Below, piece by piece: positions 30,452-39,647 of a DNA stretch of 64,000 nt. Origin of the DNA: Candidatus Binatia bacterium. Lineage in GTDB: Bacteria; Desulfobacterota; Binatia; Bin18. The position numbers and the translations under genes were made by a program. How positions within the stretch are numbered: the first letter of the stretch is position 1; each line of letters starts with the position of its first letter. Below the pieces are notes generated by a model. The model ran no database searches. It saw only the letters and a program-made list of their open reading frames with translations, and had not been told where the DNA came from. The stretch spans positions 248,001 through 312,000 of the forward strand of contig JAJEFA010000021.1 of NCBI GenBank assembly GCA_022820725.1, given 5' to 3'.

Positions 30452-31525
30452 CTATGGTGAAGAGTCAACCTCCACCATCCAGCCGTATCGGTCAGGCTTC
30501 AGTCCGCGCTGGATGGCGGACAACTCGTCAAACAGGCGTTGGGACAGCGGGCCGACCTCGCCGTCATTGACGATAATCGTCTCGCCTTTATACGACAGCT
30601 CGCTGACCGGCGAGATGACGGCTGCGGTTCCGGCCCCAAACACCTCGCGCAACAGTCCGTTCCGCGCTGCGGTCAGGACTTCGGTGATGGTAATGGGTCG
30701 CTCTGCTACCCGCATCCCAAAGTCCTGGGCAAGTTGGAGTACGGAGGCGCGAGTCACGCCTTCGAGAATAGTCCCGGTGGCTGGTGGAGTGACGAGTTCA
30801 TCGCCGAGCACAAAGGCGATATTCATGGAGCCGACCTCTTCGATGTATTGCTGTTCGACGCCGTCGAGCCATAGTACCTGGGCAAAACCGTCTTTATGGG
30901 CTTCTTCACCGGCAAATAAACTACTCCCATAATTCCCGGCCGTTTTGGCGGCCCCGGTTCCGCCTCGCACGGCCCGCACATAGCGGTCTTCCACCCGGAT
31001 GCGGAGCGGTTTGAAGCCTTCGGCATAATAGGCGGCGACCGGCGAGAGAATAATAAAGAACTGGTAGGTGTGAGATGGCCGCACCCGCAAGTCGGGGTCA
31101 CAGGCAAAAGCAACCGGCCGGATATACAGGGAGGTGCCGGGCGCATGCGGCACCCAGTCCTGGTCCAGTTTCACCAACTGCTGGAGTGCCGAGAGAAAGA
31201 GTTCCGGGTCAATCGGCGGGACGCACAGCCGGACGGCGGAACGATTAAAGCGGTCGATATTGCGGTCTGGCCGGAAGAGCAAAATCTGGTCATCCGGTGA
31301 ACGATATGCCTTGAGTCCCTCAAAAATAGCCTGCGCATAGTGGAGGCCGACGGTGGCCGGTTCCAGCGACAGGGGGCCGTACGGGACGATACGCGGATTG
31401 GACCAACCCGTATCGGCAACACCGTCCAGAAGAAACATATGATCGGTAAAAATCTGGCCAAACCCGAGTTCGTCATCGGACGGTTTGGGTTTGGGCTGTT
31501 GAATACGCGTGATGGGGATGTCCAT
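30452..31525 (-). CDS. ilvE: Branched-chain amino acid aminotransferase
   Basis: The 357-residue protein is a fold-IV PLP enzyme of the longer branched-chain type. The PLP Lys is Lys194 in GGTGAAKTAGNYG, and the phosphate-binding segment near TGTILEGVTR is present. It transaminates leucine, isoleucine and valine. The leucine-type dehydrogenase at 24402 could regenerate amino donors. The window has no other branched-chain biosynthetic gene. Confidence 0.93.
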   Translation of the reverse strand: MDIPITRIQQPKPKPSDDELGFGQIFTDHMFLLDGVADTGWSNPRIVPYGPLSLEPATVGLHYAQAIFEGLKAYRSPDDQILLFRPDRNIDRFNRSAVRLCVPPIDPELFLSALQQLVKLDQDWVPHAPGTSLYIRPVAFACDPDLRVRPSHTYQFFIILSPVAAYYAEGFKPLRIRVEDRYVRAVRGGTGAAKTAGNYGSSLFAGEEAHKDGFAQVLWLDGVEQQYIEEVGSMNIAFVLGDELVTPPATGTILEGVTRASVLQLAQDFGMRVAERPITITEVLTAARNGLLREVFGAGTAAVISPVSELSYKGETIIVNDGEVGPLSQRLFDELSAIQRGLKPDRYGWMVEVDSSP

Positions 31526-31670
31526 GACTGTTGGTACTCCTTAATAAGAGGCCGGAGTGTAACAGAGATTGTCGCTGGGCTGAAAGAGAGTGACGGGGGC
31601 GCGCATTGACTTCGGCCGGCCGTGCGCGTTAGGGTCGGTGCCTGTTTGATCCCGATACCAAGGAGGAAGC

Positions 31671-32216
31671 ATGGCTCGTATCCCCTATCCCAATATTGAA
31701 GACTTACCGGAAAAAGTTCGCACGGCAGCGGAAAAGCTCCCGCCGCTCAATATCATGAAGATGTTTCTGAACGCGCCGACGAATGCCATACCGCTGCTCG
31801 TTTTTGGCCAGTCCATTCTGACGAAACAGGAACTGGACGACCATCTGCGCGAGTTGGCCATCCTGCGTGTGGCACATCTGACCGGAGCCAACTATGAGTG
31901 GACCCAGCATGTGCCCCTCGCCAAAGAGACGGGGGTCACGGACGCCCAGGTAGAGGCTCTTCCTCAGGGGGCCGACGCAGACGCTTTTAACGAAGTGGAA
32001 AAGAATGTGATCCGTTTTACCGATGAGGTCACGCAAAATGTCAAAGCATCGGCCGAAACTTTCGCGGCACTGGAGAAGGATTTGGGGCCGCGGCAGATGG
32101 TCGAGCTGACCTTGGCCATTGGTTTCTACGGCATGGTGGCGCGGGTGATGGAGTCGTTCGAGGTCGAGTTAGAGCCCACAGCTGGGACATATTCGATTGA
32201 TCAGCTCCGACGCTGA
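31671..32216 (+). CDS. Carboxymuconolactone decarboxylase family protein
   Basis: The 181-residue all-helical protein has the AhpD/CMD segment ELAILRVAHLTGANYEWTQHVPLAKETGV, where the usual CxxC of peroxidase-like members is replaced (VAHLTGANYEW). It therefore lacks the AhpD redox pair and may be a decarboxylase-like or binding protein. It is divergent from ilvE with about 145 bp between and is preceded by AAGGAGG. Confidence 0.85.
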   Translation: MARIPYPNIEDLPEKVRTAAEKLPPLNIMKMFLNAPTNAIPLLVFGQSILTKQELDDHLRELAILRVAHLTGANYEWTQHVPLAKETGVTDAQVEALPQGADADAFNEVEKNVIRFTDEVTQNVKASAETFAALEKDLGPRQMVELTLAIGFYGMVARVMESFEVELEPTAGTYSIDQLRR

Positions 32217-32218
32217 GC

Positions 32219-32587
32219 TCAGTCCGCAGTATAAATCCGGGGAACTTTCCAGCGCTCGAAAAAACCAACCTTGGGTTTTTCGCCTGCCTTGAGGTCTGCG
32301 ACATGGGCATCGATGTCCTGGTACAGCCGGGCAACGTCAATTCCATGTGAGGTAGGACGAAAGTCTTCCAGTCGCATGAGGGCTTGAGTCAACAGGTTGA
32401 TCGCGCCCTGTGAGCCGCCCTGGTTGAAGCGCATGTGGAGGCCGGTGGCCAGGCGGATGAGGGCTTCGTAAAATGTTTTGTCCGCGGCGTCGGCCTCCTG
32501 CCAGACCTCTTCGAGTACCTGGTGGCTGTCAAAATACTCCCGGCGGTTAAAAAGCCGAATGGCCTCCTTGAGCTTTGAATGCATCAC
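32219..32587 (-). CDS. DUF309 family protein
   Basis: The 122-residue helical protein contains LFNRREYFDSHQVLEEVW, AALIRLATGLHMRFNQGG-like residues (EALIRLATGLHMRF) and GAINLLTQALMRL, the DUF309 core with its conserved His/Glu pair. Its biochemical role is unknown. It is convergent with the carboxymuconolactone decarboxylase-like gene, only 2 bp apart, and divergent from the HpaB-family gene. Confidence 0.88.
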   Translation of the reverse strand: MMHSKLKEAIRLFNRREYFDSHQVLEEVWQEADAADKTFYEALIRLATGLHMRFNQGGSQGAINLLTQALMRLEDFRPTSHGIDVARLYQDIDAHVADLKAGEKPKVGFFERWKVPRIYTAD

Positions 32588-32628
32588 GATTATGACAAGA
32601 GGGAAATTTTGAAAGTGAGGATTATCCT

Positions 32629-34080
32629 ATGCCGCTACGCACGGTTGAGCAATACAAAGCCAGTTTGAAGGACGACCGGCAGGTCTATTTTCGAGGCCAG
32701 CGTATTCCTGATGTAACCGGGCATCCGCTCATTCAAACGGCCATTGATCACGAAGCGACCGACTATCGTCTCATGCACGACCCGCAGTACCGGGAGCTGG
32801 CCGTGGTCCGCAACCCCGAGACCGGCGAAGAGATGAGTCGCTATTTTCTGCCGCCCCAGAACGCTGAACAACTGCTCAAACGAAGCGAGCTGATCGAGAC
32901 CGCCTGCCGGGAAGGCGGGACGCTGGTCGTGCTGGCGAAAGTGGTCGGCAGCGACGCCCTGTTTGGCTTGCTGCGAACTGCTCAGAAAATAGATGAAGCC
33001 TGCGGAACCTCCTACTACCAACGAGTCAAGGCCTTTTATGATTACTGCTGCACGGAAGACGTCAGCTTTGCTCTGGCCCAGACCGATACCAAGGGGGATC
33101 GCGCCCTGCGGCCCTCGGAACAGGAAGACCCGGATTTGTATTTGCGCATTGTGGAAGAAAGGGACGACGGCATTGTGGTGCGCGGAGCCAAGGTCCACAC
33201 TTCAAATACCACCCACGCCAACGAGATGATCGTCCTGCCCACACGGGCCATGGGAGAAGAGGACAAGGACTATGCGGTCTCCTTTGCCATTCCGCTGGAT
33301 ACTCCGGGGCTCAAGCTATTGATGAGCGGCTATGGCTCGTACACGCAGCGCAACAGCTTCGATCATCCGGTCAGCTCGGGTGTGAAAATGACCGAAACGC
33401 TGACCATTTTTGATGATGTGTTTGTGCCCAACGAACGGATTTTCTTACAGGGCGAATGGCAGTTTGCCGGTCCCTTGGCGCTGTCGTTTGTTGAGTATCA
33501 TCGCCTGACTGCGATTTCGTATAAATTGCCTTTCCTTGATCTCTTGGCCGGCGCTGGGCGTCTGATGGCCGAGTATAACGGTATTGAAAGAGCTGCCCAT
33601 GTCAAAGAAAAACTGTTCTGGCTGGCCAGCTACGCCGAGACCACCCGCTCGCTGACCCATATGGCATGTATGAAGGCGCGCGCGACCGACTTTGGCATGG
33701 TCATCCCTGACCCTCCGACCGTGAATATCGCCAAGCATCATTTTGCGGCCGATTTCCACCAGGCCCTATCGCACGTCCAGGACCTAGCCGGTGGTATTCT
33801 GGTGACCGGTCCGGCAGTGGAAGACCTGCGGAGCGAAGAGACCGGTCCGCTGGTCGAGAAATACCTGAAGGGCAAGAAGGGCACGTCGGGCAAAGAACGG
33901 CTCCAGGTAATTAACCTGATTCAAGACATCACCACCTCGGACTTTGGCGGGTATAATGCGGTGCTGGCTTTGCACGCCGAAGGCTCCATGGAAGCTGAAA
34001 AGATGCAGCTCTATCGTGAGTACGACTGGCAGCGCGTGCGTGACTACGCCAGCAAAATGGCGCGTATCGGTAAGGAATAA
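32629..34080 (+). CDS. HpaB/4-hydroxybutyryl-CoA dehydratase-like flavoprotein without iron-sulfur ligands
   Basis: The 483-residue enzyme is in the 4-hydroxyphenylacetate 3-monooxygenase/AbfD superfamily: TDTKGDRALRPSEQEDPD, GIVVRGAKVHTSN and VFVPNERIFLQGEW are strong family motifs and closest to the AbfD side. AbfD binds a 4Fe-4S cluster with three Cys and one His. Here the His of YHR is present, but no Cys sits in the following segment (LTAISYKL) or in the N-terminal helix where two are expected. It is therefore more likely a flavin enzyme acting on CoA thioesters or an aromatic hydroxylase. An enoyl-CoA hydratase gene follows after a terminator. Confidence 0.82.
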   Translation: MPLRTVEQYKASLKDDRQVYFRGQRIPDVTGHPLIQTAIDHEATDYRLMHDPQYRELAVVRNPETGEEMSRYFLPPQNAEQLLKRSELIETACREGGTLVVLAKVVGSDALFGLLRTAQKIDEACGTSYYQRVKAFYDYCCTEDVSFALAQTDTKGDRALRPSEQEDPDLYLRIVEERDDGIVVRGAKVHTSNTTHANEMIVLPTRAMGEEDKDYAVSFAIPLDTPGLKLLMSGYGSYTQRNSFDHPVSSGVKMTETLTIFDDVFVPNERIFLQGEWQFAGPLALSFVEYHRLTAISYKLPFLDLLAGAGRLMAEYNGIERAAHVKEKLFWLASYAETTRSLTHMACMKARATDFGMVIPDPPTVNIAKHHFAADFHQALSHVQDLAGGILVTGPAVEDLRSEETGPLVEKYLKGKKGTSGKERLQVINLIQDITTSDFGGYNAVLALHAEGSMEAEKMQLYREYDWQRVRDYASKMARIGKE

Positions 34081-34117
34081 GACCGTCCCTTCCCAATATC
34101 GGGTTGGGACCATAGCA

Positions 34118-34150
34118 GGGGTGGCTGGTGAGCCGCCCCGTTTTTGTTTG
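34118..34150 (+). terminator. Intrinsic terminator after the HpaB-family gene
   Basis: GGGGTGGCT and AGCCGCCCC form a 9-bp stem (one G-T pair) with a 4-nt loop, followed by GTTTTTGTTTG. It is 38 bp past the stop codon. Confidence 0.82.
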
Positions 34151-34188
34151 ATCAGCAGTTGGCGCCACAGCATACAGGAGGGCCACCC

Positions 34189-34986
34189 ATGTCATACGAA
34201 ACGCTGCTCTACGAAAAGCAGGACAGCATCGCGACCGTCACGATTAATCGTCCCGAGAAGCGCAACGCGTGGACCACCCAGGTGTCGGAAGAGATCATCG
34301 ATGTCTTCGGCATGATGGAAGACGACCCGGAAGTCTTGGTCACTATTCTGACCGGGACCGGGGACAAGGCGTTTTCTGCCGGTGCGGACCTGGGCAACGC
34401 CAAGACCCACAAGGTCACCACCGTTGGCGCGCATCTGGCCTCTGTCTCGCCAAAAGGCTTCCCCGTATTCAATGCGGTTGCTGATTATCCCAAGCCCGTG
34501 GTTGCCGCGATTAACGGCTTTGCCGTTGGGATCGGCTGTCTGATTACGCTGTGCTGCGATATTCTGCTTGCCTCGGACAACGCCGAACTCGGCTTACCCC
34601 AGGTCCCACTCGGTATTTTGCCGGCCTATGGCGGAGCGGTACGACTCGCACGCTATGTCGGACGTGGGAAAGCGATGGAAATGGTATTGCTTGGAGAACG
34701 TATTAACGCGCAGGAGGCCTACCGAGTCGGATTGGTCAATAAGGTCGTACCGCTCCTGGAACTCAGGCCCTTGGCGCAAGACTACGCCCGTCGGCTCGCC
34801 GCCCTGCCGCCGCTTGCGGTGCGCATGGCCAAAGAGTCGCTGAATAAAGGACTCGATATCGCCTCGCTCAAAGAGGCGGCTCAGACCGACATCTATCGGT
34901 TCATGCTGCTCGGTCAGACCGAAGATAGTCACGAGGCTCATCAAGCTTGGCGGGAGCGACGAAAACCCGTATTCAAAGGACAATAA
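34189..34986 (+). CDS. Enoyl-CoA hydratase/isomerase family protein
   Basis: The 265-residue crotonase-fold protein starts at ATG 34189 after AGGAGGGCCACCC; an upstream frame extension is not needed. Motifs are TVTINRPEKRNAW, the oxyanion loop GDKAFSAGADL, AAINGFAVGIGCLITLCCDI and LPQVPLGILPAYGGAVRLAR. It can hydrate or isomerise an unsaturated acyl-CoA. The next gene on the same strand is a propeller protein 21 bp downstream. Confidence 0.88.
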   Translation: MSYETLLYEKQDSIATVTINRPEKRNAWTTQVSEEIIDVFGMMEDDPEVLVTILTGTGDKAFSAGADLGNAKTHKVTTVGAHLASVSPKGFPVFNAVADYPKPVVAAINGFAVGIGCLITLCCDILLASDNAELGLPQVPLGILPAYGGAVRLARYVGRGKAMEMVLLGERINAQEAYRVGLVNKVVPLLELRPLAQDYARRLAALPPLAVRMAKESLNKGLDIASLKEAAQTDIYRFMLLGQTEDSHEAHQAWRERRKPVFKGQ

Positions 34987-35007
34987 CAGCGATCGAAGGA
35001 GGGGAAT

Positions 35008-36600
35008 ATGAATCGATACGGAGAAAGCACACAGCCACAGGCTGCGGCCGGCTGGCAGTTGGCACGGCTGTCGTCGCCCAGCGGGTTGTTCGGAGCGAAC
35101 GGGATGCGCATGGGCTCGGACGGAAAACTCTACGTGGTCCAGGCGTTTGGCAGCCAGGTGAGCGCGGTCGATACCGGCAGCGGCGCGTGTGAAACGATTT
35201 CGCCGGTTGGTGGGCCGATTGTGGCACCGGATGATATCGCTTTTGACTCGCACGATGTCATGTATGTGACCGAGGTGATGAGTGCGCGAGTCAGTGCCCG
35301 CACACCGAGCGGTGAGGTCCGGGTCATCGCAGATAACGTACCTGCGGCAAACGGCATCACCGCCTACCAGGACCGCTTGTTCATGGATGAGTGCCGACCC
35401 GGCGGACGCCTGTTTGAACTGTATCCGGACGGTCGAGAGCCACGAGTGATAGCCGAAAACCTACCGCTGCCCAATGCGCTCTCGGTTGGACCCGATGGCA
35501 AGCTTTATTTCCCGCAGATCGCGGCGGGTGAGATCTGGCGTTGCCCGCTCGAAGGCGGAGCACCTGAGCGCTTCATGTCTGGTTTTGCCGTTCCGACGGC
35601 GGTCAAGTTTGACCAGAACGGCCTGCTGACAACAACCCAGGCCGCCAGCGGGGAAGTGACAAGGATCGATATCCAAAGCGGAGAAAAGACCGTTGTCGCA
35701 AACGTCCGCCCAGGGATCGACAATCTGGCCTTTGCGGATGACAATCGGCTCTTTATTTCGCACTTTGTGGACGGTGGGGTCGCCGAGATTCTGGCGGACG
35801 GAAGCGAGCGCATCTTGGTACCCGCCGGTTTACTCGGTCCGTTCGGTATCACCGTGACCGGGGACGGCACTGTCTACGCGGCCGATGGCATGAGCATGAT
35901 ATCTGTCAGCCGGGACGGACAGGTCAGCCGTCCAACGATGTTTACCCAGGAAGGCTATCCCGGCTTCATCCGCGGTATCGCCGCCGGTCCGGATAACAAC
36001 GTGTATGTGACGACCTCAGCCGGTGAAGTTGTGCTGTATAATTTTGGCACCCGCGAGTCGCAGATGCTGGTCAGCGAACTCAACGAACTCTATAGCCTGG
36101 CGTCGACCCAGGACGGCGCGGTTGTGGTCGCAGAGGGCGGTGAGGGACGCCTGCTCAAGGTAACCTCGGACGGCAACGTCACCGTCTTAGCTCGTGGTCT
36201 TGGCCGACCGAATGGTGTGGTCGTGGCTGATGACGGATCGTGCTACGTCAGCGAGCCCGATAAGGGCCGGGTGTCGCATGTGAATGGTGGCAGCTCAGCT
36301 GTGGTCGAGGGCTTGTCGTCACCCCAGGGCCTCGGCCTGCTTGGCGACCAACTCTTGATTGTTGACTCGGGGAGCAAAGAGCTCATCGCCGTGTCGCTTG
36401 GAACAAAACAGCAACAGACGATTGCCTCCGGCCTGCCGGTCGGTGCTCAGCCTGGCGTAACACCGCAAATACTCATGGGCATTGCCGGTCTGATTCAGGG
36501 GCCACTCACACCATTTTCCGGCTTGGCCGTGAGTGGAGACGGGACGGTCTATATTGCCGCCGATGGCGAGGGGAGCGTGCTGACGTTAAAGCGGGCCTAG
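35008..36600 (+). CDS. SMP-30/NHL-type beta-propeller protein, two tandem propellers
   Basis: The 530-residue protein has about twelve repeats of the pattern DGKLYV / DGTVYAAD with NG and PDG turns, as in SMP-30/gluconolactonase and NHL propellers. The length allows two six-bladed units (about 1-280 and 290-530). No signal peptide is evident, so it is probably cytoplasmic. It follows the enoyl-CoA hydratase on the same strand (AAGGAGG in the gap). A lactonase activity is possible but not shown by clear metal ligands. Confidence 0.78.
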   Translation: MNRYGESTQPQAAAGWQLARLSSPSGLFGANGMRMGSDGKLYVVQAFGSQVSAVDTGSGACETISPVGGPIVAPDDIAFDSHDVMYVTEVMSARVSARTPSGEVRVIADNVPAANGITAYQDRLFMDECRPGGRLFELYPDGREPRVIAENLPLPNALSVGPDGKLYFPQIAAGEIWRCPLEGGAPERFMSGFAVPTAVKFDQNGLLTTTQAASGEVTRIDIQSGEKTVVANVRPGIDNLAFADDNRLFISHFVDGGVAEILADGSERILVPAGLLGPFGITVTGDGTVYAADGMSMISVSRDGQVSRPTMFTQEGYPGFIRGIAAGPDNNVYVTTSAGEVVLYNFGTRESQMLVSELNELYSLASTQDGAVVVAEGGEGRLLKVTSDGNVTVLARGLGRPNGVVVADDGSCYVSEPDKGRVSHVNGGSSAVVEGLSSPQGLGLLGDQLLIVDSGSKELIAVSLGTKQQQTIASGLPVGAQPGVTPQILMGIAGLIQGPLTPFSGLAVSGDGTVYIAADGEGSVLTLKRA

Positions 36601-36645
36601 ACGTGGGTGAGGGGCGGCTGAGGCCGTCCCTGCCTGAGGCCGCGC

Positions 36646-37629
36646 TTATGGAACTTCCAGAATAATTTTGCCGAAGTTCTTATTGTCCTCCATGTATTGA
36701 TGCGCCTCGGCTGCTTGCCCCAAGGGAAAGTGGCAATCAATAATAGGCTTGATCCTGCCCGCGGTTAAAAGCGGCAGCCAGTTGGCCTGAAAACGACGGG
36801 TAATGTCGATTTTATCGGCCAGGGTTCGAGCGCGCAGCACGGAGCCAAACACCTGGAGGCGTTTTCTCAGAATCAGCCCTAGATTCGTCTCTGCTTTGAC
36901 GCCGCCCATCACGCCGACGAGGACCAAACGTCCGCCAAGCGTAAGGCTTTTGAGATTCTTGTCCCAATACGCTGCGCCAATAAAATCTTCTATGACATCA
37001 ACGCCTTTTCCATTAGTGGTGTGCTGCACCCACTCGGCGAAGTCCTGCTCTTTGTAGTTGCAGCCAGCGGTGGCCCCGAGTTCCACACAGCGTTGGATCT
37101 TTTCGGCCGAGCCGGCTGTGACCAGCACGGTTGCGCCAGTCTCGCGGGCCATCTGAATACCGGCCGTCCCCACTCCGCTCGCTCCGGCATGGATCAGGAT
37201 GGTTTCGCCCCGCTGCAAACCGGCCAGGGTAAATATCGTTTCCTGAGCGGTGAAATACACCTCCGGGACGGCCGCAGCCTGGGCGAAGCTCCAGCCCTCG
37301 GGAATCGGCATGGCCATACGAGCATCAATGACCGCCTTTTCCGCGTAGCCGCCCCCACCGACCAAGCCGAAGACACGCTCGCCCACGGCAATCGTGGTGA
37401 CTGCCGAGCCCACGGCTTCTACTTCTCCGGCGAGTTCAAGTCCAAGGACATCGGACTCGCCCGGCGGCGGTGGATATTGGCCCTGACGCTGGAGCGTATC
37501 CGCCCGGTTGAGCGCGGTTGCACGCACCCGCACAAGAATCTGCTCAGGGCCTGGTATCGGATCAGGGACGGTACCCAACTTGAGAACATCCGGGCCGCCC
37601 GGCGCCACAATGGTAATGGCTTGCATCAT
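36646..37629 (-). CDS. Zinc-independent quinone oxidoreductase (zeta-crystallin/PIG3 type)
   Basis: The 327-residue MDR-family protein has PPPPGESDVLGLELAGEVEAVG, VPEVYFTAQETIF and the NADPH-binding turn HAGASGVGTAGIQMA. The catalytic-zinc ligands of alcohol dehydrogenases are absent, as in PIG3/TP53I3-like quinone reductases. It uses NADPH. It is convergent with the propeller gene and lies upstream of the enoyl-CoA hydratase at 37700 in gene order on the same strand. Confidence 0.9.
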   Translation of the reverse strand: MMQAITIVAPGGPDVLKLGTVPDPIPGPEQILVRVRATALNRADTLQRQGQYPPPPGESDVLGLELAGEVEAVGSAVTTIAVGERVFGLVGGGGYAEKAVIDARMAMPIPEGWSFAQAAAVPEVYFTAQETIFTLAGLQRGETILIHAGASGVGTAGIQMARETGATVLVTAGSAEKIQRCVELGATAGCNYKEQDFAEWVQHTTNGKGVDVIEDFIGAAYWDKNLKSLTLGGRLVLVGVMGGVKAETNLGLILRKRLQVFGSVLRARTLADKIDITRRFQANWLPLLTAGRIKPIIDCHFPLGQAAEAHQYMEDNKNFGKIILEVP

Positions 37630-37699
37630 GTCTACTCCTTAACATCTCCTGCCGATCCGCCGTGCCGGTGTAGGGGCAAGTAATGTCTTTCCCCTTCGG

Positions 37700-38491
37700 T
37701 TACTTGCCTTTGAATTGGGCCTTGCGTTTCTCGACAAAGGCCGTAATTCCCTCTGCGAAATCCGGCGTTCCCATCGACAGGGTGATCGAGCGGGCTTCGC
37801 TGTGCAGTTGTTCTTGTAAGGAGTTACCGAGGCTTTGGTTGAGCAACAGCTTAGTCCGTCCAAACGCAGCGGTTGGACCCTGGGCCAATTCTTCAGCTAG
37901 CTTTTTCGCCTCAGCCATGACCTGGTCGGGCTCGACCACTGCGGTCAGCAGTCCCAGGTTTAACGCCTCTTCAGCCGGAACCGGCTTATTGCGCAAAAAC
38001 ATTTCGGTTGCCTTGGCTAGTCCCACGTAACGGGGCAGAAAAAAGGTTGAGCTGGAGTCCGGGCTTGCGCCAATACCCAGAAAGGCGGTGACAAGATTGA
38101 CCTGGGGCGAGGCAATGCGGAAATCGCAGGCGAGCGCCAAACCGAACCCGCCGCCGGCAGCCACGCCGTTGAGTGCGGCAATGACGGGTTTGGGAATCTC
38201 GCGGACCATGGCAATGGCCGCGTGCAGAACGGGCATCATTTTTTCCAGACTCGGAATAATGCGCTGCTGCGCCAGGGCTTCGACAAAGAACTTGATATCA
38301 CCGCCCCCACTAAACGCCCGGCCGTTCCCGGTGAGAATCACTGCCCGCACCTCGTCGTCATCCCAGCACTCCATCAGGGCCGTGCGCAAGCCGGATGAGA
38401 GCTCATGGTTCATCACGTTAAACTGGGCCGGACGGTTCAGGGTAATGGTTGCAATACTGCCTTCACGACTCCAATAGACGGCTTCTTCCAT
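37700..38491 (-). CDS. Enoyl-CoA hydratase/isomerase family protein
   Basis: The 263-residue crotonase-fold protein has ATITLNRPAQFNVMNHEL, GRAFSGGGDIKFF, AALNGVAAGGGFGLALACDF and FLGIGASPDSSSTFFLPR. The segment with Ser/Asp in place of the usual Glu fits isomerase-type members (PaaG-like). A longer frame runs upstream, but ATG at 38489-38491 with GAGGAGAACGCA is the natural start. Confidence 0.88.
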   Translation of the reverse strand: MEEAVYWSREGSIATITLNRPAQFNVMNHELSSGLRTALMECWDDDEVRAVILTGNGRAFSGGGDIKFFVEALAQQRIIPSLEKMMPVLHAAIAMVREIPKPVIAALNGVAAGGGFGLALACDFRIASPQVNLVTAFLGIGASPDSSSTFFLPRYVGLAKATEMFLRNKPVPAEEALNLGLLTAVVEPDQVMAEAKKLAEELAQGPTAAFGRTKLLLNQSLGNSLQEQLHSEARSITLSMGTPDFAEGITAFVEKRKAQFKGK

Positions 38492-38624
38492 TGCGTTCTC
38501 CTCTTTCTTCTTTCTTGCGCCTTTGCCTCGCTTGACGGATTGCCGGGGGTCAGGAATATGCTGACTGCGTACGCGGGTACTCCATATCAGACCCACCCGC
38601 ACCAACAAAAGGGAGGTTGTACCT

Positions 38625-39074
38625 ATGGCCATTGCACAAATAACTCCACCGGAAGCTCACCAGACGCTGAGCCAGGACGCCGCGGTCGTCTACCTGGATG
38701 TCCGAACCGAGGCGGAATTCCAGGCCGGCCACCCCGAGCGCGCCATCAATATTCCCGTGATCTTTTTTGATCAAGCCGCCGGCCGCCCGGTCCCGAACCC
38801 GCACTTCTTAACCGTGGTTGAAGCGACTATACCCAAGGAGGCCACTGTCGTTGTCGGCTGTCAGGCTGGTGGCCGTTCGCAACGTGCCGCCAAGATCATG
38901 GAACAGGCCGGGTATACGCAGGTCTCGAATATGATGGGCGGCTTTGGCGGAGGACAAGACCAGCAGGGCCAGGCCGTCGCCGGTTGGCAGGAAGCCGGCC
39001 TGCCGGTGAATGCCGACAATGGCGACGGGGTGAGTTATACGTCCTTAGCCGAGAAGGCCGGGGTGGAGGGATAG
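38625..39074 (+). CDS. Rhodanese-like domain protein
   Basis: The 149-residue protein has a single rhodanese domain: VVYLDVRTEAEFQAGHPERA, INIPVIFF, and the active-site loop Cys79-QAGGRSQRAA. It can carry a persulfide on Cys79. GGGAGGTTGTACCT precedes the ATG. It is divergent from the enoyl-CoA hydratase gene. A C-terminal Gly/Gln-rich stretch (GGFGGGQDQQGQAV) follows the domain core. Confidence 0.9.
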   Translation: MAIAQITPPEAHQTLSQDAAVVYLDVRTEAEFQAGHPERAINIPVIFFDQAAGRPVPNPHFLTVVEATIPKEATVVVGCQAGGRSQRAAKIMEQAGYTQVSNMMGGFGGGQDQQGQAVAGWQEAGLPVNADNGDGVSYTSLAEKAGVEG

Positions 39075-39137
39075 CTGCCGAAAAGCCAGCCGACGCTGTT
39101 GGCTCACTTTGATTGGCTGACAGGTGTGAGGATGCTA

Positions 39138-39410
39138 TCAGGTGAGGTCGATTTCCCGGCGGTCTCCAGCAGCCTCGTTGATAACGATCAGTTTTCCCTG
39201 GTCCTCGGCGTGTAACTGCTGGTTGGCGTTGAGTAACTCGATACCGTAAACGGTGCCGTCTGGAGCGAGGTCTATGTGGAGTTCCTCGCTGACCCGGATG
39301 GTTTCGACTTGATCGATTTTTTCCTGCAATCGGAGGTAGGCAATATTGTGACGTGGGTCGTAAGTAAGTTGCATACGGATTTTTCCTAGCACGCTAGAAA
39401 TATTTGACAA
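39138..39410 (-). CDS. DUF2283 family protein (antitoxin-like), copy 2
   Basis: The protein of about 90 residues reads MQLTYDPRHNIAYLRLQEK, VSEELHIDLAPDGTVYGIEL, LNANQQLHAED, a clear DUF2283. The DUF2283 core begins at the internal Met (MQLTYD, about residue 12), so a shorter form is possible. It overlaps the DUF4258 gene by 17 bp, as in copy 1 at 15129-15619. Confidence 0.82.
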   Translation of the reverse strand: MSNISSVLGKIRMQLTYDPRHNIAYLRLQEKIDQVETIRVSEELHIDLAPDGTVYGIELLNANQQLHAEDQGKLIVINEAAGDRREIDLT

Positions 39411-39642
39411 TGATGGTGAGTACGAGCCAGCCGTTTTCCTCTACCGCAAACGCTTCTATTTGTTTCGTCTCATAACGTCGCCCCCTCCATTCACCACCGA
39501 AGACGAAGTTCCTCCTGAAACCCGTCCTACCAAATTTCGCTGGGAACTGTTCCCCAGACTCGACGGTTTTCCTAACCTCGTCTGCGGTGGCGCCTCGTTC
39601 TACCAGACGGCTCTGAGCATGAGGATGAAGGTGGACATTCAT
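39394..39642 (-). CDS. DUF4258 family protein (possible toxin), copy 2
   Basis: The protein of about 82 residues reads MNVHLHPHAQSRLVERGATA and later FVFGGEWRGRRYETKQIEAF, then VLTIIVKYF. The N-terminal HxHAQxRxxERG pattern is diagnostic of DUF4258. This family is related to BrnT-like RNase toxins. It starts 5 bp after the MetX-like gene ends, so it is probably cotranscribed with it. Confidence 0.82.
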   Translation of the reverse strand: MNVHLHPHAQSRLVERGATADEVRKTVESGEQFPAKFGRTGFRRNFVFGGEWRGRRYETKQIEAFAVEENGWLVLTIIVKYF

Positions 39643-39647
39643 ACAGG

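Noticed and set aside
36601..36645. Hairpin GGGGCGGC...GCCGTCCC between convergent genes
   Set aside because: A mismatch in the stem and no T-tract; too weak to list.
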